Notes under the pieces: generated by a model
Seen by the model: only the letters and a program-made list of their open reading frames with translations
Told to the model about the DNA's origin: nothing
Database searches by the model: none
Part shown: positions 41,815-50,611 of the stretch, piece after piece
Numbering within the stretch: position 1 is the stretch's first letter
Layout: the number at the start of each line of letters is the position of its first letter
Assembly: GCF_001646665.1 (NCBI RefSeq)
Contig: NZ_LWBU01000158.1
Location: 232,426-296,425, forward strand
DNA: 64,000 nt
Direction of reading: 5' to 3'
DNA from: Streptomyces noursei
GTDB taxonomy: Bacteria > Actinomycetota > Actinomycetes > Streptomycetales > Streptomycetaceae
Position numbers and translations under genes: made by a program

Positions 41815-43248
41815 TCAGCTCGCCGAGCGAGCCTTGCGAACCCGGTCGAGCACCACGCCGACGGCCACCACGACGGCCGCGACCAGCGTCGACAGCAGCA
41901 CGACCTCGCGGTTGTCCTTGTCGTAGACCATGTAGGCCAGCACGAAGGTGATCATCGCGGCGGTCGCCCACGTCAGGTACGGGAAGAGCCACATCTTCAC
42001 CGTGACCTTCTCGGGCACCTCGCGCATCAGGATGCCGCGCATCCGCAGCTGCGTGAAGCAGATGACCAGCCAGACGAAGAGGGCCACCGCGCCGGAGGAG
42101 CTGAGCAGGAAGTCGAAGACCGTGTCCTTGAACGCGTAGTTGAAGTACACGGCGGCGAAGCCGAAGGCGACCGAGGCCAGGATCGCGGCGGTCGGCACAC
42201 CCTTGGCGTTGGCCTTGGCGAACGCCTTCGGCGCGTCACCGCGCTCGCCCAGCGAGAACGCCATGCGGGAGGCGGTGTACAGGCCGGAGTTCAGGCAGGA
42301 CAGCACGGCGGTCAGGACGATCACGTTCATGATCTGGCCGGCGTGCGGGATGCCGATGGAGTCCAGGGCGGCGACGTACGAGCCCTTCTCCACGATCGAC
42401 TTGTCGTTCCACGGCAGGAGGGTCAGGACGACGAAGATCGAGCCCAGGTAGAAGACGGCGATGCGCCAGATCACGCTGTTCGTGGCCTTGGTGACCGCGC
42501 GCCGCGGGTCCTCGGACTCGCCGGCGGCCAGCGTGACGATCTCGCTGCCCATGAAGGAGAAGACGACCATCAGGACACCGGTGAGGATGGCGCCCGCGCC
42601 GTTCGGCATGAAGCCCCCGGCGTCCGTCAGGTGGGCGAGGCCCGCCCCCGGGTTGTCCGAGCCCGGCAGGAAGCCGAACACGGCCAGCATGCCGATGACC
42701 ACGAAGGCGCCGATGGCGACGACCTTGATGCCGGCGAACCAGAACTCGAACTCGCCGTACGACGAGACCGAGACCAGGTTGGTGGCGGTCAGCACCACCA
42801 TCACGATGAGCGCCCAGGCCCACTGCGGCACGGCCGGTATCCAGCCCTCCAGGATCACCGCGCCCGCGGTCGCCTCGACCGCCAGCACGACCACCCAGAA
42901 GAACCAGTACAGCCAGCCGATGGAGAAGCCCGCCCAGCGGCCGAGCGCCCGGTCGGCGTAGGCGGAGAAGGAGCCGGAGTTGGGGCTCGCGGCCGCCATC
43001 TCGCCCAGCATCCGCATCACGAACACGACCAGCGCGCCCACGAGCAGGTACGACACGAGGATGGCGGGGCCGGCCTTGGCGATGCCGCCGGAGGACCCGA
43101 CGAACAGGCCGGCGCCGATCACTCCGCCGATGGCGATCATGGACAGGTGGCGGTTCTTGAGTCCGGCCTTGAGACCGTCGGAGGACTGCGGAGTACCGGG
43201 TTCCCCGGTGCTTCCGCCTTCCTTCTGCAGGGTCTGCTGCGTCGTCAT
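41815..43248 (-). CDS. Amino acid permease (APC superfamily), paralogue 3
   Basis: A 477-residue permease with the same scaffold: AGLKNRHLSMIAIGGVIGAG, RMLGEMAAASPNSGSFSAYA and VSSYGEFEFWFAGIKVVAIG. The Glu in WFAGIK... and the MGSEIVTLAAGESEDPRRAV motif are typical of the AAT/GABA-permease branch. It starts at the ATG at 43248 (MTTQQTLQKEGG), with AAGGAAT 7 nt upstream; the in-frame extension to 43389 is upstream non-coding. It lacks the palindromic insertion of paralogue 2 and is somewhat more distant from paralogues 1 and 2 than they are from each other. It is divergent from rpiB. Confidence 0.93.
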   Translation of the reverse strand: MTTQQTLQKEGGSTGEPGTPQSSDGLKAGLKNRHLSMIAIGGVIGAGLFVGSSGGIAKAGPAILVSYLLVGALVVFVMRMLGEMAAASPNSGSFSAYADRALGRWAGFSIGWLYWFFWVVVLAVEATAGAVILEGWIPAVPQWAWALIVMVVLTATNLVSVSSYGEFEFWFAGIKVVAIGAFVVIGMLAVFGFLPGSDNPGAGLAHLTDAGGFMPNGAGAILTGVLMVVFSFMGSEIVTLAAGESEDPRRAVTKATNSVIWRIAVFYLGSIFVVLTLLPWNDKSIVEKGSYVAALDSIGIPHAGQIMNVIVLTAVLSCLNSGLYTASRMAFSLGERGDAPKAFAKANAKGVPTAAILASVAFGFAAVYFNYAFKDTVFDFLLSSSGAVALFVWLVICFTQLRMRGILMREVPEKVTVKMWLFPYLTWATAAMITFVLAYMVYDKDNREVVLLSTLVAAVVVAVGVVLDRVRKARSAS

Positions 43249-43397
43249 GGACGATTCCTTACGTGTGAGGTGCACTCGGGTCACGAGCCCGTGCATGCAA
43301 ACACGAGAGGGGGAGAGGTCGAAAGACCCGATTCCGGATCGTGATACGCGGGCCCCACCGGCCCCCGGCCCCCGGCCCCCGTGCCACACTCGGACCC

Positions 43398-43886
<489 letters not shown>

Positions 43887-44193
43887 CCCCCCGCCGGTTC
43901 GCGGCAGCCACTCCGCGGGGCGCTTCCCCGTTGCGGGCAGTCGCCCCGCTGTGGTCCCCCCGTTGTGAGCGGGACGGGGCGGTGCCTGTTCCCGGGTGCG
44001 GGCCGGTGGCGCGGCGGCCCCGCCCGGTGGGTGGGGGCGCGGCCCCTCCGGGCCCACCTCCTCGAGGCCGGCGGCCTTGGGTGCGGGAAAGGGAGCCCGC
44101 CCCTCGCCGCCGATCTCTGCGGGGGCGACCCTGCACGGCCACACCCGGGCGGTACGCCGGGTGCGGGACTCACACACGAGGAGACGCTCAGCC
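43887..44193. other. Long intergenic region between rpiB and the Nei/Fpg gene
   Basis: A 307-bp non-coding stretch with very G+C-rich self-complementary blocks, for example GGGGCGCGGCCCC-like words near 44035-44050. A segment around 43931-44010 (GTTGCGGGCAGTCGCCCCGC and following) resembles a dispersed Streptomyces intergenic repeat as far as I can recall. The ribosome binding site CGAGGAGA for the glycosylase gene lies at its end. I see no gene in it. Confidence 0.5.
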
Positions 44194-45003
44194 ATGCCCG
44201 AAGGGCATACGATCCACCGCCTCGCCGAGGATCACCTCGCCCGCTTCGGCGGGCACCCCGTCCGCGTCACCAGCCCCCAGGGCAAGTTCTCGGACAGTGC
44301 CGCCCTCCTCGACGGCCGCGTCCTCGGCGCCGCCGAGGCGCACGGCAAGCACCTGTTCCTCGGGTTCGAGGACACCGGCTGGGTGCATATCCACCTCGGG
44401 CTGTTCGGCAAGGCGGGCTTCGGGGACGCGCCCGCTCCGCCGCCCACCGACACGGTTCGGCTGCGGATCGCCGGTGCCGGGGCGTACATGGATCTGCGCG
44501 GGCCCACCACCTGCGCGCTGATCACCGAGCCGGAGAAGCGGGCGATACACGAGCGGCTGGGCCCCGACCCGCTGCGGGACGGCGACGACCCGGACAAGGC
44601 GTGGCGGCGGATCTCCGCGAGCCGCACCACCATCGCCGCCCTGCTCATGGACCAGAAGGTCGTCGCGGGCGTCGGCAACGTCTACCGCGCCGAGGTCCTC
44701 TTCCGGCACGGCATCGACCCCTACCGCGCCGGCCGGGACCTCACCCGCCCCGAATGGGACGCCCTCTGGGCCGACCTGGTGGCGCTGATGCGCGAGGGCG
44801 TGCGCAACAACCGCATCGACACCGTCCGCCCCGAGCACACCCCCGAGGCCATGGGCCGCCCGCCGCGCGTCGACGACCACGGCGGCGAGGTGTACGTCTA
44901 CCGCCGGGCGACCCTGCCCTGCCACCTGTGCGGCGGCGAGATCCGCACCGCGGACCTCGCCGCCCGCAACCTCTTCTGGTGCCCCGGCTGTCAGAAGCCG
45001 TGA
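44194..45003 (+). CDS. Fpg/Nei-family DNA glycosylase/AP lyase
   Basis: Base-excision-repair enzyme removing oxidised bases, 269 residues. It begins MPEGHTIHRLAEDH: Pro2 is the Schiff-base nucleophile and Glu3 the proton donor, and the PEG start is Nei-like rather than the PELPE of Fpg. A helix-two-turns-helix domain (ALLMDQKVVAGVGNVYRAEV) and a C-terminal zinc finger (CHLCGG ... FWCPGCQKP) complete it. The ATG at 44194 is required by the Pro2 mechanism. Its last 13 bp overlap the end of the convergent acetyltransferase gene. Confidence 0.94.
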   Translation: MPEGHTIHRLAEDHLARFGGHPVRVTSPQGKFSDSAALLDGRVLGAAEAHGKHLFLGFEDTGWVHIHLGLFGKAGFGDAPAPPPTDTVRLRIAGAGAYMDLRGPTTCALITEPEKRAIHERLGPDPLRDGDDPDKAWRRISASRTTIAALLMDQKVVAGVGNVYRAEVLFRHGIDPYRAGRDLTRPEWDALWADLVALMREGVRNNRIDTVRPEHTPEAMGRPPRVDDHGGEVYVYRRATLPCHLCGGEIRTADLAARNLFWCPGCQKP

Positions 45004-46223
45004 GGCAGCCAGGGCGCCACCGCCGAGCCGAAGGCCAGGGACGCCTCGGCCAGGGCGCCCTGCCGCAGCTCCCGCACCAGACCGGCCCCCGCCAGCGAGG
45101 CCAGCGACACCCCGCCCAGATACGCCGCGCCCAGCTCCCGTACCGACAGCGCGAGGTCCGCGGCGTCGTCCGTGCGGGAGCACACCGCGCCCTTGGGGTC
45201 GCCCGACAGCCGCCACCGTCCCGTGTTCCAGGGGCAGAAGGCGTCGTCCACCTCCAGGACCACGTCCACCGGCGCCTGGTAGGCCCGTGCCTCCAGCGCG
45301 GCGGGCAGGTCCACCAGCCGCACGTGCAGGCCGTCCTGGACGCGCAGCTCGCAGCGCCGCACGTCGGACACCAGGTGCTGCCACGGGTCGTCCACCGGCC
45401 GGTTCTGGACCTGGACCGCCGACGTCAGGTCGATCTCGCACAGGAACCGCCACACCGCCGCGTACGCCGCCGGGTCCAGCGCCCCCATGTGCCCCAGGCG
45501 CACCGTCCCCTTCGGGCCCGCCGGCTCCCACTCCGGCCTGGTGCTGTACAGCGCGAACCCGACCACCTCGCCGTCCCGCTCCGCCAGCACGCACTGGAGC
45601 GGTGACGCCCCGTCCCGGGTGCCCGGCGGATCCAGCAGCGGCAACCGCTCCCAGCCGGGGCGACGGGCGAGCATCCCCGGCCGCCGCGGCACCAGCCGCC
45701 CGTACACGGCCTCGCAGGCGGCGCTCGCGTCCGCCGGCGCCACCAGCCGCAGCGCCACGTCGTCCGTGCCCCGCGGCACGGACAGCCGGACGCGGTCCGT
45801 GTCGATCCGCGCGCGCATCTGCCGCGTGGCGATGCCGTAGCCGAACCGTCCGTAGATGACCGGCTCCGACGCCGTGAGCACGGCCAGCGGCTCGCCCCGC
45901 GCGAACACGTCGTCGAGCTGGCGCCGCATCATCGACGTGAGGATCCCGCGCCGCCGGTGCGTCGGCACCACCCCGACCATCGTCACGCCGGCCACGGGCA
46001 CCGGCTCGCCCCCGCCCGGCACCGACAGCCGGAAGGAGAACGCCCCGGCCGTACCGACGCAGACGCCGCCGTCCCAGACGCCGATCGAGCGCTCGCACTC
46101 GGTGAGCGCCCGCCACAGCTCACGCTCCTGCGGCGCTTCCGGCACCGCGCCGAACGCCACCTCCAACTGCCCGTACCAGTGGTCCCATTCGGCCGCCCGA
46201 AGCACCCGTAACTCAGTCGTCAT
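44991..46223 (-). CDS. Eis-like GNAT N-acetyltransferase
   Basis: A 410-residue three-domain acetyltransferase of the Eis family, relatives of which acetylate aminoglycosides or protein lysines. The N-terminal GNAT domain has the acetyl-CoA site VGVVPTHRRRGILTSMMRRQ (about residues 82-101). The central GNAT-like domain carries ASEPVIYGRFGYGIAT, and an SCP2-like C-terminal domain ends in GF, so the C-terminal Phe carboxylate used for catalysis in Eis is present. The ATG at 46223 (MTTELRVLRAAEWDHW) is chosen. It is divergent from the PP2C phosphatase gene and tail-to-tail with the glycosylase gene. The substrate is unknown. Confidence 0.93.
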   Translation of the reverse strand: MTTELRVLRAAEWDHWYGQLEVAFGAVPEAPQERELWRALTECERSIGVWDGGVCVGTAGAFSFRLSVPGGGEPVPVAGVTMVGVVPTHRRRGILTSMMRRQLDDVFARGEPLAVLTASEPVIYGRFGYGIATRQMRARIDTDRVRLSVPRGTDDVALRLVAPADASAACEAVYGRLVPRRPGMLARRPGWERLPLLDPPGTRDGASPLQCVLAERDGEVVGFALYSTRPEWEPAGPKGTVRLGHMGALDPAAYAAVWRFLCEIDLTSAVQVQNRPVDDPWQHLVSDVRRCELRVQDGLHVRLVDLPAALEARAYQAPVDVVLEVDDAFCPWNTGRWRLSGDPKGAVCSRTDDAADLALSVRELGAAYLGGVSLASLAGAGLVRELRQGALAEASLAFGSAVAPWLPHGF

Positions 46224-46330
46224 ATGCCATGCGTACCAGGGCCTGCGCCACCAGGGCGACCCAATATCGAACGCAATGTCACAGGGGTCCCCCTGCGCGG
46301 GACCCGGCCGGATGGATAGGGTCCAGGCCA

Positions 46331-47476
46331 ATGGCCCGTCGCGCACGAATGGACGCGTACCCGGCCCGGCTGCGGAGGTCCGCCCGCCGGGTCAAGGTCG
46401 GCCTGCGCAAATCCGGCGTCGACTACTTCCGGGGCGACGGCTCCGACTGGATCGCCCTGGTGGGCCTGCTGCTCACCGTCCCGGCGATCACGCTCCTCAC
46501 CGTCGCCACCCCCGTCTGGGCGGCCCCGGCGGCGCTCGTCCTGCCCATCGTGGCGGGCGGCCTGCTGCTGCGCCCGGCGAGCCTGCTGGCCCTGTACGCG
46601 GCGGCCGCCGGCGCCCTGATCGTGGAGTCCGCCGTCCTCGGCCCCTACCCGCAGGGCGCCGCCCGCGTCACGCCCGGCACGGTGCTGGTGGTGGCCGCCT
46701 GCGGGCTGTTCGGGCTGCTGATAGCCCAGTTCCGCGCCAGGGTCGGCGTGCCCTGGCGGCGCGGCGGGACGATGCTGTTCGACCTGCGCGAGCGGATCCG
46801 GGTGCAAAGCGCCCTGCCCCGGCTGCCCAAGGGCTGGCACCACGAGATGGCGCTGCGCCCGGCGGGCGGCCAGTCGTTCTCGGGGGACTTCGTCGTCGCG
46901 GCCCGGACGCACGGCGGCCGCACCCTGGAGGTCGTCCTCACCGACGTGTCCGGCAAGGGCATGGACGCCGGGTCCCGCGCCCTGCTGCTGTCCGGCGCCT
47001 TCGGCGGGCTGCTCGGCTCACTGCCGCCGCACGGCTTCCTGCCCGCCGCCAACGGCTATCTGCTGCGCCAGGACTGGGACGAGGGCTTCGCCACCTCCAT
47101 CCACCTGGTCCTGGACCTCGAATCGGGCGACTACGAGCTGCTGTCCGCCGGACACCTCCCGGCGCTCCAGCTGCACGCCGGCAGCGGCCGGTGGGAGGAG
47201 AAGTCCGGCGAGGGCCCGCTGCTGGGCGTGTACGACGGCGCCGACTTCCACCCGGTCAAGGGCTCGCTGAGGCCCGGTGACGTCCTGATGCTCTTCACCG
47301 ACGGCCTGGTGGAGGCCGCGGACCGGGACATCGCCGAGGGCATCGACCGGCTCACCGGCGAGGCCGACCGCTTCGTGGCGTCCGGGTTCCAGGGCGCCGC
47401 CTGGCACCTGATCGAGGCGTGCGCGAAGGACGTCAACGACGACCGCGCGCTGCTGCTCCTCACCCGTGAGGCATGA
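46331..47476 (+). CDS. Membrane PP2C/SpoIIE-type Ser/Thr phosphatase
   Basis: A 381-residue protein. Several N-terminal membrane helices (about residues 38-130: ALVGLLLTVPAITLLTVA, AAPAALVLPIVAGGLLL, TPGTVLVVAACGLFGLL) precede a cytoplasmic SpoIIE/RsbU-type PP2C domain. The metal-binding motifs are GGQSFSGDFVVAAR, VVLTDVSGKGMDAG and LLSAGHLPALQL, then VLMLFTDGLVEAADRD. Such phosphatases usually dephosphorylate anti-anti-sigma factors, but none is encoded nearby. TAGGGT at 46317-46322 ends 8 nt before the ATG, with no ribosome binding site. The HD-domain gene follows after 28 bp on the same strand, so co-transcription is likely. Confidence 0.93.
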   Translation: MARRARMDAYPARLRRSARRVKVGLRKSGVDYFRGDGSDWIALVGLLLTVPAITLLTVATPVWAAPAALVLPIVAGGLLLRPASLLALYAAAAGALIVESAVLGPYPQGAARVTPGTVLVVAACGLFGLLIAQFRARVGVPWRRGGTMLFDLRERIRVQSALPRLPKGWHHEMALRPAGGQSFSGDFVVAARTHGGRTLEVVLTDVSGKGMDAGSRALLLSGAFGGLLGSLPPHGFLPAANGYLLRQDWDEGFATSIHLVLDLESGDYELLSAGHLPALQLHAGSGRWEEKSGEGPLLGVYDGADFHPVKGSLRPGDVLMLFTDGLVEAADRDIAEGIDRLTGEADRFVASGFQGAAWHLIEACAKDVNDDRALLLLTREA

Positions 47477-47504
47477 TCCGACGAACACTCCGAGGGGGGC
47501 ACCC

Positions 47505-47954
47505 GTGCCGTATCTGACCGTGGCCGAGATCGAGGCGATCGCCCGGGAGGCCCACGCGGGCCAGACCGACAAGGCGGGCCGCCCCTACGCCGAGCACCTG
47601 AAGGCGGTGGCCGAGGGCGTGCGGTCCCGGGGCGGCAGCGACGAGCAGGTGGCCGCCGCGTGGCTGCACGACGCCGTGGAGGACGACCGGCTCTCCGAGG
47701 CCTGGCTGGCGGGCGCCGCGCTGCCGCGGGCCGTCAAGGACATGGTCCTGGCGCTCACCAAGCGGCCGGGCGAGGACCTGGAGGCGTACACCGCCCGGGT
47801 GCTGGCCGTGCCGGGCGCCCGCCTGGTCAAGGAGGCCGACCTGGCGCACAACGCCGACCCGGACCGCCTCGCCGTGCTGGACGGGGCGACCCGGGCGCGG
47901 CTGACGGCCAAGTACGCGCGCACCCGGGCCCTGCTGGGCCTCAGCGGCGACTGA
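47505..47954 (+). CDS. HD-domain protein resembling the RSH (p)ppGpp hydrolase
   Basis: A 149-residue HD phosphohydrolase. The motifs AREAHAGQTDKAGRPYAEHL (about residues 11-30), VAAAWLHDAVEDD and KEADLAHNADPDRL parallel the His, His-Asp, Glu-Asp and Asp-x3-Asn elements of the RelA/SpoT hydrolase half and of small alarmone hydrolases (MESH1-like). There is no synthetase, TGS or ACT domain. The GTG at 47505 has GAGGGGGG 7 nt upstream; the longer in-frame reading from 47466 overlaps the phosphatase gene. It is probably co-transcribed with the PP2C gene. Activity on (p)ppGpp is an inference from motifs; a general nucleotide phosphohydrolase is the alternative. Confidence 0.85.
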   Translation: MPYLTVAEIEAIAREAHAGQTDKAGRPYAEHLKAVAEGVRSRGGSDEQVAAAWLHDAVEDDRLSEAWLAGAALPRAVKDMVLALTKRPGEDLEAYTARVLAVPGARLVKEADLAHNADPDRLAVLDGATRARLTAKYARTRALLGLSGD

Positions 47955-49053
47955 GACCGGACGCCTCCCGCCGGAACGCCCACTCCATCCGCGGCTCGGT
48001 GACCCAGCGCAGCGCCCGCCGCACGGGCGGGGTGCACATGGCCGTCACCGCGACGGCGGCCACCACCGTGACGACGACCCTGCCGGACGGGGTGCCGAGC
48101 CCGTACCCGGGGACGAGCGCCCAGTAGTCCATGGCCTTCACCAGGAACCCGTGCAGCAGGTAGCCGCAGATGGTGCCAGCCCCCAGGGCGGTGTACCAGG
48201 TCCGCCGGCGGGGCACCCAGGCGAGGAAGGCGGCGGTGAGGACCAGGGCGCAGCCGAACAGCGCGAACGTCATGACCGGCCCCGCCCACCAGGGCGCGTC
48301 CAGTTCCTCGGCGCTGGTGCTGCGGTAGAACCAGCTCATCCGGACGTCCGGCGCGATCGCGTACGTGAACACCAGGGCGCCCAGCGCCACCGGCACCGCC
48401 GCCAGCCGGACCGCGCGGCGCCGGACCAGCTCGAAGTGCTCGGGCCTCAGCGACAGCCCCAGCACGAAGAAGGGCAGGAACTGCAGGATCCGCTGGAGGT
48501 CGAGGTCCTGGCCGATGCCGGGGGTGAGCGAGCCGAGCGCGGCGATGGCCAGGGCGACGGGGAGCGGGTGGCGCAGGCTCCGCCACAGGGGTGTGGACAG
48601 CCGCCAGACGAACAGCGCGATCAGGAACCAGGTGAGGTAGATCGGGTCGGTGAGGCTGATCGCCTGGTCGGGGGTGTGGCCGGCCCAGCGCCGGTAGAGC
48701 GAGTACGCCACCTCGAACACCAGGTAGGGCACGACGAGCCCGGTGACCAGGCGCCTGAGCTGGTCGGGCCGGCCGGTGAAGCTCCGCGAGAAGTACCCGG
48801 AGATCAGGATGAACGCCGGCATGTGGAACGTGTAGACGAACATGTAGAGCGCCCTGGTCGCGCGGCTGCCGTCCATGACGGGCTCCCACGCGTGGGCGAC
48901 GGCGACGAGCACGATCGCCAGGTACTTGGCGTTGTCGAAGAACGCGTCCCGGCCGGGTCTGTCCGCCCCGCCGGGGCGGGCGCTCGTGGTGGTCTCGGGC
49001 TCCCCGGCCGGAGGGAGCAGGGTCTGCTGATTTCCATGCGGAGCGTGGAACAT
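47941..49053 (-). CDS. Membrane acyltransferase-3-family protein
   Basis: A 370-residue integral membrane O-acyltransferase (OafA/fucose-4-O-acetylase-like). After a proline-rich cytoplasmic N-terminus come about ten helices. Family features are FDNAKYLAIVLVAVAHAWEP with the conserved His, TFHMPAFILISGYFSRSF, and WFLIALFVWRLSTPL. The start at 49053 (MFHAPHGNQQTLLPPAG) is chosen because TAGGGT ends 7 nt upstream with TTTACG a further 18 bp up, implying a leaderless message; a GTG-type start at 49152 would add 33 residues. Its end overlaps the convergent HD gene by 14 bp. It likely acylates a surface polymer or metabolite. Confidence 0.9.
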   Translation of the reverse strand: MFHAPHGNQQTLLPPAGEPETTTSARPGGADRPGRDAFFDNAKYLAIVLVAVAHAWEPVMDGSRATRALYMFVYTFHMPAFILISGYFSRSFTGRPDQLRRLVTGLVVPYLVFEVAYSLYRRWAGHTPDQAISLTDPIYLTWFLIALFVWRLSTPLWRSLRHPLPVALAIAALGSLTPGIGQDLDLQRILQFLPFFVLGLSLRPEHFELVRRRAVRLAAVPVALGALVFTYAIAPDVRMSWFYRSTSAEELDAPWWAGPVMTFALFGCALVLTAAFLAWVPRRRTWYTALGAGTICGYLLHGFLVKAMDYWALVPGYGLGTPSGRVVVTVVAAVAVTAMCTPPVRRALRWVTEPRMEWAFRREASGLSRR

Positions 49054-49452
49054 CTGAGGCACCCTAGCCACGTTTCCGCGCATTCGTAAAACACGCCGGA
49101 AGTTCCGCACATTCGTTTCTGACACCACCCCCAACCGCACTCTATGCCCCAATTTAACCCTCTTAAATGGTGCATATCATTACGCCGTCTTCGACGGAGA
49201 ATTACGTGGCGGGCACGCTGCGGATTTCCTGTGACCGCGATGTGTGCGACGTGAAACGATCACCGTGGAATTCACCGTCCGTCATTCCGCCGCCCCTCCG
49301 GGCCGCGGCGGTGGCGCGACATGCTCGTGTGAACGATGTGTCAGCAGCCCTCACACGGGGAGATGTTGGTGGCACGATGGACCGAACGGGGGGCGCACGG
49401 CCGCGCACCCCGGGGCCGGCAAGGCGGACCGACCGAGGGTGTGTGATCAGTT
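49054..49452. other. AT-richer intergenic region with inverted repeats
   Basis: A 399-bp gap between the acyltransferase gene and a small membrane-protein gene. The part at 49120-49215 is clearly richer in A/T than the surroundings. It contains the inverted repeat ATTTAA-N5-TTAAAT at 49152-49168 and the hairpin CCGTC-TTC-GACGG at 49195-49207 or so. The acyltransferase promoter is at its left end. Short open frames here lack ribosome binding sites and coding bias, so I annotate no gene. Confidence 0.6.
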
Positions 49453-49647
49453 GTGGCCATTTCACTGTCCGTGGTGCTGCTGTTGGCGATCATCCTCGTG
49501 GTGTTGATCCGCGGCGGCTCCCTCAAGGCGGGCCCCGCGGTGGTCGCCGTGCTCTTCGGCTTCTTCCTCGCCTCTTCCGGCATGGCGCCGTCCATACAGC
49601 GATTCCTCGACTCCATCGCGTCCACGATCAACCAGATCAGTTTCTGA
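49453..49647 (+). CDS. Small membrane protein
   Basis: A 64-residue hypothetical. Two hydrophobic segments (SLSVVLLLAIILVVLI at 4-19 and AGPAVVAVLFGFFLASSG at 26-43) flank a short basic loop RGGSLK, and a C-terminal amphipathic helix follows (APSIQRFLDSIASTINQI). This suggests a hairpin membrane protein with a cytoplasmic or peripheral tail. The GTG is preceded by GAGGG about 12 nt upstream, a loose site. It is 73 bp ahead of the cupin gene and could be co-transcribed. I do not recognise a named family. Confidence 0.75.
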   Translation: MAISLSVVLLLAIILVVLIRGGSLKAGPAVVAVLFGFFLASSGMAPSIQRFLDSIASTINQISF

Positions 49648-49720
49648 GCCGTCCACCGGGTCGCAGCGCCTCTCGGCCGGGGCCAGACTGGGAAGGGGGG
49701 AACTCGTCGAGGAGGGACCC

Positions 49721-50086
49721 ATGACGGGAACGACGCGTGAGGACACCCCCGTCGCCATCCAGGGCGACGGCGTGGAGCTGCGGATGCGGGAGGCCGGGGG
49801 CGACATGACCGTCGCCTTCGTGCGCTTCCCCAAGGGCACGGACATGGGGCCCGCCCTCAAGGGCCTGCCCGGCGACCTCTGCCAGTGCCCGCACTGGGGC
49901 TACCTCTTCAAGGGCCGGCTGATGATGCGCACCGAGGACGGCGAAGAGGTCTACGAGGCGGGGCAGGCCTTCTACTGGGGCCCCGGCCACGCGCCCGAGG
50001 CGCTGGAGGACTGCGAGTACCTCGACTTCTCGCCGACCAAGGACTTCGACGAGGTCATCGCGCACGTGAAGGCGAACATGGGCTGA
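49721..50086 (+). CDS. Cupin-domain protein
   Basis: A 121-residue single-domain cupin beta barrel. The centre CQCPHWGYLFKGRLMMRTED (about residues 54-73) and EVYEAGQAFYWGPGHAPEAL correspond to the two conserved cupin motifs, with His residues as possible metal ligands, although motif 1 lacks the full HXH arrangement. The ATG is set by CGAGGAGGGA. Small cupins can be isomerases, dioxygenases or sensors; nothing in the context selects one. It is followed by a tRNA gene on the opposite strand. Confidence 0.87.
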   Translation: MTGTTREDTPVAIQGDGVELRMREAGGDMTVAFVRFPKGTDMGPALKGLPGDLCQCPHWGYLFKGRLMMRTEDGEEVYEAGQAFYWGPGHAPEALEDCEYLDFSPTKDFDEVIAHVKANMG

Positions 50087-50149
50087 AACCGGGCCCGGAA
50101 ACGCGACACGGCCCGGGGAGAGGCGCCTCTCGCCCGGACCGCGGCCGGA

Positions 50150-50223
50150 TGGAGCGGGCGACGGGAATCGAACCCGCGTAGCTAGTTTGGAAGACTAGGG
50201 CTCTACCATTGAGCTACGCCCGC
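50150..50223 (-). tRNA. tRNA-Gly (anticodon TCC)
   Basis: On the minus strand the acceptor GCGGGCG/CGCCCGC, D-arm GCTC...GAGC, anticodon arm CTAGT-CTTCCAA-ACTAG and T-arm GCGGG-TTCGATT-CCCGT fold correctly with a G-U closing pair. The anticodon is TCC, reading GGA/GGG glycine codons. The CCA end is encoded (50150-50152). Confidence 0.97.
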
Positions 50224-50359
50224 GAGCAACGCACCGCGGGCCACAACAGGACCTCGGCGCGAACGCACGGTCATCGTAGCGGGTCGCGCCCGGTCGTCGC
50301 ACACCCCTTAATCGTGCCGACGCACCGCCGTGGGGCATGTACCCTACGTGTCGCACCGA

Positions 50360-50436
50360 CGGGGTGTGGCGCAGCTTGGTAGCGCGTCCGCTTTGGGAGC
50401 GGAAGGCCGTGGGTTCAAATCCCGCCACCCCGACCA
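50360..50436 (+). tRNA. tRNA-Pro (anticodon TGG)
   Basis: Acceptor CGGGGTG/CACCCCG, D-arm GCGC...GCGC, anticodon arm TCCGC-TTTGGGA-GCGGA, and T-arm GTGGG-TTCAAAT-CCCGC. The anticodon TGG reads CCA/CCG proline codons. The CCA is encoded at 50434-50436. It is divergent from the tRNA-Gly gene, 136 bp away. Confidence 0.97.
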
Positions 50437-50475
50437 CACCGGAAGCGCCGGATCACGTGCGCTACCAAGATCACA

Positions 50476-50512
50476 TTGTGGGCCTCATCCCGCTTGCGGT
50501 TACTATGCAAGC
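50476..50512 (+). promoter_or_regulatory. Candidate tig promoter with inverted repeat
   Basis: A TTGTGG (50476-50481) and a good TACTAT -10 (50501-50506) are spaced 19 bp. The inverted repeat GCTTGC-N9-GCAAGC at 50492-50512 brackets the -10, so a repressor bound there would block transcription. The pattern is not the CIRCE or HAIR sequence. Confidence 0.55.
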
Positions 50513-50611
50513 TGCGTGCCCGTGTGTCTCTCTGACCGGGCCGAATCCGCCGGAACCGCCGCAAGCGGCACCGGCAGAATCACAAGAATCAGCCACCAAG
50601 GAGACCGAACC

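Noticed and set aside
49244..49507. A Cys/Trp-rich 87-codon frame overlapping the small membrane-protein gene
   Set aside because: It has no ribosome binding site, runs out of frame through the better-supported 49453 gene and looks like chance.
50150..50436. An integrated element at the tRNA pair
   Set aside because: There is no integrase, no duplicated tRNA 3' end in the window, and the flanks are core genes.
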